This document shows, piece by piece, positions 5,830-11,500 of a DNA stretch of 11,500 nucleotides; within the stretch, counting starts at the first letter, position 1, and each line of letters begins with the position of its first letter. This DNA is from Pseudomonadota bacterium. Lineage in GTDB: Bacteria > Pseudomonadota > Alphaproteobacteria > Rhizobiales > Devosiaceae. The DNA lies in the NCBI GenBank assembly GCA_023388175.1, contig JAEWGT010000018.1, positions 1 through 11,500 of the forward strand, read 5' to 3'. The notes beneath the pieces are model-generated. The model saw only the letters and a program-made list of their open reading frames with translations. It did no database searches and had not been told where the DNA came from. The position numbers and the translations under genes are program-made.

Positions 5830-6834
5830 ATGAAAATTTTCGTAACTGGTGCTGCAGGGTTTATCGGCTTCCATTTATCCCAACACCTGATGGAAGAAGG
5901 CCATACGGTGCTCGGATTCGACGGAATGACCGAGTATTATGACGTCTCGCTGAAATCCAAACGTCTAGCCATCTTAAGACAATCATCAAGATTCAATTTT
6001 GTTGAGGCAATGTTGGAGGACAAGGCCGCGCTGAACGAAGCGGCTCATGCCTTCGCTCCCGATGTCATAGTCCACTTGGCGGCCCAGGCCGGCGTCCGCT
6101 ACAGCATTGAAGCACCGGAAGCCTATATCAGCTCGAACATCCTGGGCACCTTTAACGTGCTTGAACTGGCCAAGTCCATAAAGCCGAAACACCTGCTTTT
6201 CGCCTCAACGTCCTCAGTATATGGCGGCAATGAGGAAATGCCTTTCTTTGAGGCCGACCGAACGGATTTTCCCGTCTCGCTCTATGCGGCGACCAAAAAG
6301 TCTTGCGAAGTTATGAGCCACTCCTATGCTCATCTCTTCAAAATCCCGACAACATGCTTTCGGTTCTTTACAGTATACGGCTCTTGGGGACGACCGGACA
6401 TGGCACTTTTCAAGTTCGTAGAGGCAATCGAAAAAGGAAAACCTATAGACGTCTACGGCATGGGCAAGATGCAGCGCGATTTTACTGCAGTTGACGACTT
6501 GGCGAAAGGCATAGGACTGTTAATCCCGGCGGAACCTGTCGAAGGAACTCCGCTATCAGGTGGTATTGACTCGCTTTCGCCGGTAGCACCGTGGCGCGTC
6601 GTCAATATTGCTGGCGGAAGGCCGCTAGCGTTGCTGGATCTTATTGACGCTATCGAGGCTGCACTAGGAAAATCGGCCATTAGAAATATGCTGCCTATGC
6701 AACAAGGTGACGTCGTCGCAACCACCGCCGACCCTGCACTGCTCAAGGGCCTCACCGGCTTTATCCCGGACACTCCTTTGGAGCAATGCGTCGAAGACTT
6801 CGTGGCCTGGTATAGAAACCACTACCTAGCCTGA
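5830..6834 (+). CDS. NAD-dependent sugar epimerase, probable UDP-glucuronate 4-epimerase
   Basis: An extended short-chain dehydrogenase of 334 aa that probably converts UDP-glucuronate to UDP-galacturonate for surface polysaccharide. Visible features: NAD-binding GAAGFIG (7-13), acidic residue D31 closing the second strand (favours NAD), HLAAQAGVRYS (82-92), the active-site Ser/Thr run STSSVYG (126-132), the Y152-x-x-x-K156 catalytic pair (YAATK), and FFTVYGSWGRPDMA (179-192), close to the FTVYGPWGRPDMA signature of this subgroup. ATG 5830 gives the classical MKIFVTGAAGFIG start; an upstream extension reaches into the IS. No strong ribosome binding site is seen. Codons are visibly more AT-rich at third positions than those of NAD kinase or the reductase, suggesting acquisition. 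The native promoter has probably been displaced by the IS. Confidence 0.88.
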   Translation: MKIFVTGAAGFIGFHLSQHLMEEGHTVLGFDGMTEYYDVSLKSKRLAILRQSSRFNFVEAMLEDKAALNEAAHAFAPDVIVHLAAQAGVRYSIEAPEAYISSNILGTFNVLELAKSIKPKHLLFASTSSVYGGNEEMPFFEADRTDFPVSLYAATKKSCEVMSHSYAHLFKIPTTCFRFFTVYGSWGRPDMALFKFVEAIEKGKPIDVYGMGKMQRDFTAVDDLAKGIGLLIPAEPVEGTPLSGGIDSLSPVAPWRVVNIAGGRPLALLDLIDAIEAALGKSAIRNMLPMQQGDVVATTADPALLKGLTGFIPDTPLEQCVEDFVAWYRNHYLA

Positions 6835-6936
6835 ATGCATCCTGCCAATTGATATTCATACCCATAAAGCTTGCCCGTTAAGCCTAACGTCTACTTCCCC
6901 TTGCCGACTTTCGTCCTAATGTGGCCTCATGTAATA

Positions 6937-7185
6937 ATGAGCGAGAATTTCTGGACTTGGGCAAACATTCTGAACGTGGTGATCCTGGTGGCAACTGGTC
7001 TGTTGGGCCTATATGCCGTATGGATCATGAGCCGAGCCCGGCGGCTGCCAGCACCGCGCATTCAGATTGAAAGCGAAGACATTGAACCTGTCGAACGTCT
7101 TCAGGCGCCCGCAAAGGTCAGACACACAGAGAATGTGGAGCGATTTGTTGCCTTGTTAAAAGACAACGACAGACCGGACGCTTAA
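6937..7185 (+). CDS. small single-pass membrane protein, 82 aa, unknown
   Basis: Begins MSENFWTWANILNVVILVAT. Residues 10-30 or so form one hydrophobic helix (ILNVVILVATGLLGLYAVWI) followed by MSRARR, a positive cluster predicting a cytoplasmic C-terminus. The tail is charged and partly acidic (IQIESEDIEPVERL) and ends RFVALLKDNDRPDA. In-frame ATG 6919 and TTG 6871 are alternative starts; I prefer 6937 because the protein then starts just before the membrane helix. None has a convincing ribosome binding site. It lies about 100 bases after the epimerase on the same strand. Family unrecognised. It could be an accessory of polysaccharide export, but that is only context. Confidence 0.5.
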   Translation: MSENFWTWANILNVVILVATGLLGLYAVWIMSRARRLPAPRIQIESEDIEPVERLQAPAKVRHTENVERFVALLKDNDRPDA

Positions 7186-7442
7186 AACCTTGACGGTTAC
7201 ACACCGCTCGACTTAACGCCCCAGCCAGCATGGATACTCCACCAAAAAGTGCGAAGTCCCTATGCGCGCAATCATCGGCGTGGTCAGTGCATGCCCGCTT
7301 TACCGATATTACCATTGAGGATGGACGGCCGTGCAAGGCGCATGTTAGAGCAACCCGAGAAGATGCGGGAGCCGGTTTTCCGCAATAAGCCACGCGTCAT
7401 CCAGCAGATGGTCCAGGTGATTTGGCCAAGTCAGATCACTCT

Positions 7443-8249
7443 ATGCCATGCCCCGATGCCCGTTCTTTGGAGGCAGCGCACTTGGCAGACCCCAAGATTT
7501 GCTTTGTGACGAATAATACGGCCGCCGCCAATGCAGCAGCAGAGCGTTTGCACCGGCGCTACGGCAAAAGCGCAATAGACTCAGCTGACATGGTCGTCGC
7601 CTTGGGGGGTGATGGACTTATGCTGCAAACCCTTCATCAGGTTATGGGCAGCGACATTCCCGCCTACGGCATGAATTTTGGTTCGGTGGGCTTCATGATG
7701 AATGAATTTAGCGAGGACGGTCTCGATGAGCGCCTTGCCGCAGCTCAGCGCACCCATATCTATCCGCTTTCCATGGCCGTCATCGGCGCGTCGGGTGAAA
7801 CACAGACGGCACTGGCCATCAATGAAGTCTCACTGTTCCGTTCCACCTATCAGGCGGCAAAATTACAGATTATGGTCGATGACGAGGTCAGGCTGGACGA
7901 ATTGATCTGCGACGGGGCGCTGCTGTCCACCCCTGCCGGGTCAACCGCCTATAACCTCTCCGCGCATGGGCCTATTCTGCCTATTGAAGCGCAACTGCTG
8001 GCGCTGACCCCGATTTCGCCATTCAGGCCCCGCCGCTGGCGCGGCGCCATCCTGTCCAATCGGGCGGTGGTGAAGTTCGTCACGCGCGAATCCGACAAAC
8101 GTCCCGTCAGCGCGGTTGCCGACAATGTCGAATTCCAGAATGTCCGCGAAGTCACAGTGCGTGAGGATCGCAGTCAGCGTGTCACCCTGCTTTTCGATCC
8201 AGGCACCAGCCTTGAGGAACGAGTGCTGAGCGAGCAGTTCCGCTTCTGA
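7443..8249 (+). CDS. nadK: NAD kinase
   Basis: Phosphorylates NAD to NADP in the cytosol. The 268-aa product carries the family hallmarks: ALGGDG (53-58) with the catalytic Asp, YGMNFGSVGFMMNEF (a GxxGFMMNE-type segment, 75-89), INEVS (116-120), and the NAD-binding TPAGSTAYNLSAHGPI (153-168; GG is more usual than HG here). It ends VLSEQFRF. The N-terminus is uncertain: ATG 7443 is the first ATG in frame, while TTG 7422 would add seven residues. The family start usually lies close to the ICFVTNN strand, so either start may be a little long. The frame upstream is closed by TAA at 7386-7388. It faces the next gene convergently with only 20 bases between stops. Confidence 0.9.
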   Translation: MPCPDARSLEAAHLADPKICFVTNNTAAANAAAERLHRRYGKSAIDSADMVVALGGDGLMLQTLHQVMGSDIPAYGMNFGSVGFMMNEFSEDGLDERLAAAQRTHIYPLSMAVIGASGETQTALAINEVSLFRSTYQAAKLQIMVDDEVRLDELICDGALLSTPAGSTAYNLSAHGPILPIEAQLLALTPISPFRPRRWRGAILSNRAVVKFVTRESDKRPVSAVADNVEFQNVREVTVREDRSQRVTLLFDPGTSLEERVLSEQFRF

Positions 8250-8269
8250 TGGTTTGACTGCCGGTGCCT

Positions 8270-9436
8270 TCAAGCCGCCGGCAATTGCAACACGCCGCTC
8301 CGGGATTCAACGAAGGCCCGCATGACGCCCCGCGCCGCCTGACGTGCCAGGGCGACATTCTGCTCGCTGAGATAGGCAAAGGTTTCTTCCAGCTCCGCCG
8401 GAATATCGCCGTCGAACTCGGCCAGCAATTCCTCGGTCAAAGCGGTCACCACATAGTGGCGGGCAGCAAGGTCGTCTGACAGATCGGCAACGCGCGCATG
8501 CAGCACCATGCGAACAAAAAGGCGGGCGATGGCGGGATCAAGCCCGCATCGTGCGAAAAGCGCATTGAGCGCGGCGCGGCTACCATTTTCCAGCAACCCG
8601 AAGACCTTCTCGCGGCTCACCTGCCCCAGTGACGCCAGGCACGCGGAAAAAAACATCACATGGCCCGTGACCATCGCATGCAGCAGCAGACGCGTATTGA
8701 GCTGATCAGTGCCAACCAGTTGATCAACGAATTCGGGACTGGCGCTCGCTGTCTCGCCAATGGTGGATACGGCCAAATCGGTGCCATCTCGCAGCAGCCG
8801 GTCCAGCTTTTCCGGCGCGATCGCACCCTTGACCATGCGGCATTGGCGCAGGCTCTCTGCAGCGCGGCGCACCAGAACCAGCCGGCCAGCGGCTGGCAGG
8901 TCTCGGCGGGACAGCAATGCGCCGCGAAGCGCGGCATCGCCGCCATGCGAGAGCGTCAGCGCGTGAAGAATATCTGGCGGAACCGGTACGTCGTGCCGGC
9001 GCAACACCCTAAGGGTCAGATGGTGATCGTCGCGGGCAAGCAGGCCAGCGGCTATGCGGGCACTGATGCAGGAACGCTGCGCGATGGCCAACAGCGCCGA
9101 CGGGTCCCCTACCCTGACAATCGGCATGAGGTCGGCGTCAACCAACAGCGGTGAATACTGCAATACGGCGCGCGAAATGATCGGGCTGTCGCGCAACAGA
9201 GAGAGGATGATGGGACGCGGCGCTTCCGCGGAATGCAGAAGGCCATAAGCCAATGCCGCACGCACCTTGACCGAAGGGTCGTCCAGAAAACCGATCAACC
9301 CGGCATAGAGCGCGGCATGCTCTTCCACGGACCCACGATGACCAAGATAGCTGAGGGCTGCCAGATGGGCCGCATGTCCCCGTTCATTGCTATCGCTGGA
9401 CTGCGAGAAGTCCGCAAAGGCCTGGTACCCGTTCAT
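8270..9436 (-). CDS. DUF2336-type helical-repeat protein, 388 aa
   Basis: An alanine- and leucine-rich, all-helical protein typical of the alphaproteobacterial DUF2336 group. HEAT-like repeats are visible in the N-terminal half (SVKVRAALAYGLLHS; SPIISRAVLQYSPLLVDADL; ISARIAAGLLARDD). The C-terminal half carries further helical units (NTRLLLHAMVTGHVMFFSAC; GSRAALNALFARCGLD). There is no signal peptide or membrane helix. The start at 9436 is supported by GGAG on the minus strand (9444-9447), 7 bases upstream. Function is not established; such repeats usually mediate protein binding. It converges with NAD kinase and is divergent from manC, so it has its own promoter in the 9437-9718 gap. An intact gene. 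Confidence 0.75.
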   Translation of the reverse strand: MNGYQAFADFSQSSDSNERGHAAHLAALSYLGHRGSVEEHAALYAGLIGFLDDPSVKVRAALAYGLLHSAEAPRPIILSLLRDSPIISRAVLQYSPLLVDADLMPIVRVGDPSALLAIAQRSCISARIAAGLLARDDHHLTLRVLRRHDVPVPPDILHALTLSHGGDAALRGALLSRRDLPAAGRLVLVRRAAESLRQCRMVKGAIAPEKLDRLLRDGTDLAVSTIGETASASPEFVDQLVGTDQLNTRLLLHAMVTGHVMFFSACLASLGQVSREKVFGLLENGSRAALNALFARCGLDPAIARLFVRMVLHARVADLSDDLAARHYVVTALTEELLAEFDGDIPAELEETFAYLSEQNVALARQAARGVMRAFVESRSGVLQLPAA

Positions 9437-9718
9437 AACGCTACTCCATCCACGCAGAATAGACTTACCAATCAGAGCTTAAGGAACGGTTCACCATAAA
9501 TTTGTCACGCCGGCTTTGGACGCGGGACGGACAAGCGAAGCGGTTAATCCAAGGCGCAAGAAAGTGCATAGCTGCCATGAGAATAGATGCGATGCCTAAT
9601 CTTTGCTCTTGCTGCCAAAGTTAACCATCGATGAAATTGTTCCCCCGGCAAAGCGACACTGTCATAAATTTTGGTATATATGATGGTCATAGCCCCGACC
9701 CCAGGAGTAAGTAGTTCA
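9437..9718. other. intergenic region between divergent DUF2336 and manC genes
   Basis: These 282 bases hold no supported gene and are more AT-rich than the flanks. Both flanking genes are transcribed outward, so it should contain two promoters. A TATGAT at 9679-9684 is a fair -10 element for manC, but I cannot find a well-spaced -35 partner. The manC ribosome binding site AGGAG is at 9703-9707, 11 bases before its ATG. A short minus-strand frame covering 9544-9726 is not convincing. Confidence 0.4.
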
Positions 9719-11133
9719 ATGAGCACTGTTCTTGTGCCTCTAATTCTCGCCGGTGGCCAGGGAACGCGACTTTAGCCAATGTCGCGCGCCGCACGACCCA
9801 AGCAGTTTTTACCGCTGACCGGGCCGACCAGTCTGTTCCAGCAAACGCTTCGGCGCGTCGCTGATACGCGCTATACGCCTGCGGTCATCATCACCAATTC
9901 GGACTACCGTTTCATTGTCGGGGAACAGGCGAGCGAGCTGGGCGTCGAGCTTGGAGGTGTGTTGCTGGAGCCGGTTGCGCGCAACACGGCAGTGGCGATT
10001 GCCGCCGCCTACATCGTCGAGCGCTTTGGCCCGGATGCTGTCATCCATGTCCTGCCTTCTGATCATCAGGTAACGGCAGACGAAGGCTATTGGCTGGCTG
10101 TTGATCAGGCAGTGCAGGCGGCCAGCGAAGATAAATTGTTCACTTTCGGCATTCGACCGACTCACCCCGAAACCGGCTTTGGCTACATAAAATCCGACGC
10201 CACGGTCGGTGGCAGCGCTCGTGCCGTCGAGCGCTTTGTCGAAAAGCCCGACAGCGATCGCGCCACCCAGATGCTTGGCGAAGGCGGCTACCTGTGGAAT
10301 TCAGGCATGTTCATGCTGGACGCAGGCCGCTTTCTGGCGGAAGCGGAGCGGCTCGCGCCCGCAACGCACCAGGCCGCCGTGAACTCGGTAAAGCATGCGC
10401 GCGCCGACCTCGATTTCATTCGGCTCGATGAAGACGCCTTTGCGCAAGCTCCCAACATTTCCGTCGACTATGCAATCTTCGAGCAGACCGACCGCGCCGC
10501 AGTCGTCGCGGTGGATTTTTCGTGGTCGGACCTTGGCAGTTGGGACGCTGTATGGAGAAGCAGTGAGCACGACCCTTCTGGTAACGTCATCCAGGGCCAG
10601 GTCACTCTGGCAGAGACGTCTAATTCTCTGGTCATCTCCGACTATGCTCATGTTGCCGTTAACGGTCTTGATGACGTTACGGTAATTGCCACCAATGATG
10701 CCGTCTATGCGGGCCGCCTTTCGCAGGGCCAGAAAGTGGGCGATATGGACAAACACTTGCGGATTGGTGAAACATCAGGGCTGACCGATATTCAACACAC
10801 CGCCTACCGACCCAAGGGGGTTATTCCTCGGTCCTCAATGGAATTCGTCTCCAGGCCATGCCGCGTTCCGTCAAGCTATGCGAGAAGCTCGGCCTGCAAA
10901 AGCACCATTGCAGTGCCCCACACTGTATCGTCGTGGGCGATCCGGTCGAAGTTACAGCGGACGTTACGGTGACTACATTGGACATAAACCAGCCGAGACA
11001 CCTTCCAATTAGTTGCATTGGTCGTCTTGCAAATCCCGGTAAGATCGAACTGGAGTTGAACGAGGTCCAAACCCGGTCGTATCTCGGCAAAGGCGACATC
11101 ATCAGCATCGAAGACGAACGCGGCATCGCCTGA
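9719..11133 (+). pseudogene. manC: mannose-1-phosphate guanylyltransferase (manC type) with internal amber codon and C-terminal frameshift
   Basis: The intact enzyme makes GDP-mannose from mannose-1-phosphate and GTP for exopolysaccharide. ATG 9719 (AGGAG at 9703-9707) gives MSTVLVPLILAGGQGTRL, then TAG at 9773-9775 where the signature needs Trp (GTRLWPMSR), then PMSRAARPKQFLPL in frame. Downstream motifs are normal: LLEPVARNTA (82-91), LPSDHQV, ETGFGYIK, VERFVEKPD (170-178), YLWNSGMFM and SVDYAIFEQ. Near 10811-10818 the frame shifts by one base at TAYRP(W)G, again at a Trp codon; the next frame runs GGYSSVLNGIRLQ through IGRLANPGKIELEL to TGA 11131-11133. The C-terminal cupin part has lost conserved positions (the usual KHHHRAEHW reads KHHCSAPHC). 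Restart at ATG 9779 would drop the nucleotide-binding loop, so activity is unlikely. Confidence 0.88.
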
Positions 11134-11175
11134 CCGAGTCGGCGTCTCTCACCTCACCCTCTCAAAGGATTTCAA

Positions 11176-11500
11176 ATGTCCAAGCGCGTACGCACAGCCG
11201 TATTTCCCGTTGCCGGTCTAGGGACCCGCTTTTTGCCGGCGACCAAGGCCATGCCGAAGGAAATGCTGACGGTGGTGGATCGCCCGCTGATCCAATATGC
11301 GGTGGATGAGGCGCGCGAAGCGGGGATCGAACATTTTGTCTTTGTGACCGGCCGCAACAAGGGTGTGATCGAGGATCACTTCGATCGCCAGTTCGAGCTT
11401 GAAACCACGCTGGAAACGCGCGGCAAGACCGCGGCGCTCAAGGAATTGCAGCGCGACCTGCCCTCGGCGGGCCGCACCAGCTTCACCCGCCAGCAGGAGC
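11176..11500 (+). CDS. galU: UTP-glucose-1-phosphate uridylyltransferase, N-terminal part (cut by window end)
   Basis: Makes UDP-glucose from UTP and glucose-1-phosphate. ATG 11176 follows AAAGGA at 11164-11169 with 6 bases spacing. The product starts MSKRVRTAVFPVAGLGTRFL. The nucleotide-binding signature GLGTRFLPATKAMPKEML spans residues 14-31, followed by DRPLIQYAVDEAREAGI (35-51) and VTGRNKGVIEDHFD. These match bacterial GalU closely. The frame is open for 108 codons to the window edge; the family runs to roughly 290-300 residues, so about two thirds is missing here. It lies 42 bases after the broken manC, on the same strand, probably once in one transcript. Its own ribosome binding site should keep it translated if transcription persists. 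Confidence 0.92.
   Translation, partial: MSKRVRTAVFPVAGLGTRFLPATKAMPKEMLTVVDRPLIQYAVDEAREAGIEHFVFVTGRNKGVIEDHFDRQFELETTLETRGKTAALKELQRDLPSAGRTSFTRQQE

Noticed and set aside
5214..5942. A 242-codon plus-strand frame across the IS end and into the epimerase
   Set aside because: It is an alternative-frame reading of OrfB and the epimerase start, rich in Pro, Ser and Arg, with no family resemblance.
7230..7388. A 52-codon frame from ATG 7230 in the same frame as NAD kinase, ending at TAA 7386
   Set aside because: It could be read as an N-terminal extension of NAD kinase interrupted by a stop, but the sequence (MDTPPKSAKSLCAQSS...) has no family resemblance and NAD kinase is complete without it. 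Treated as intergenic.
8259..8283. TGCCGG/CCGGCA stem between NAD kinase and the DUF2336 gene
   Set aside because: The stem is only 6 bp, its loop contains the stop codon of the minus-strand gene, and no T-run follows on either strand, so it is not a supportable terminator.
9779..10972. The 397-codon frame starting at ATG 9779 taken as an intact guanylyltransferase
   Set aside because: It starts after the GGxGTRLWP catalytic loop and its last 50 or so residues are out-of-frame sequence. The true gene starts at 9719 and ends at 11133 with two lesions.

Overview
The window looks like chromosomal DNA of an alphaproteobacterium, most likely a sphingomonad. This rests on GC-rich coding, a DUF2336-type gene convergent with an NAD kinase, and exopolysaccharide-type sugar-nucleotide genes. 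The assignment is by recognition, not by search. The DNA mixes intact housekeeping genes with accessory DNA scarred by insertion sequences.

Layout. (1) Positions 1-2107 are a compact plus-strand cassette: two small unknown proteins and two different calcineurin-like metallophosphoesterases. Within each pair the genes share a GTGA start/stop overlap. (2) Positions 2108-3089 are debris: a truncated, frameshifted unknown gene on the minus strand, joined to the 5' end of an insertion-sequence transposase gene, then about 370 bases with no recognisable gene. (3) Positions 3090-4091 (minus) hold an intact AcuI/YhdH-type medium-chain reductase. (4) Positions 4322-5782 are a nested insertion-sequence block. 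The left end of one IS3-family element is cut off by a second, full-length but dead IS3-family element with readable inverted repeats (4463-5782). (5) Positions 5830-7185 hold a UDP-glucuronate 4-epimerase-like gene starting 47 bases after the IS end, then a small one-helix membrane protein. (6) Positions 7443-9436 hold NAD kinase (plus) facing a DUF2336-type helical repeat protein (minus). (7) Positions 9719-11500 hold a mannose-1-phosphate guanylyltransferase gene (manC type) broken by an in-frame amber codon and a late frameshift, then the 5' part of galU, cut by the window end.

How it fits together. The epimerase, manC and galU all belong to nucleotide-sugar supply for cell-surface polysaccharide (UDP-galacturonate, GDP-mannose and UDP-glucose). 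The manC copy here appears dead, while galU and the epimerase read intact. The clearest non-routine observations are the decayed manC, the nested IS block abutting the epimerase, the IS-gene chimera at 2155-2720, and the overlapping cassette with two metallophosphoesterases. I see no CRISPR array, tRNA, rRNA or convincing new defence system.
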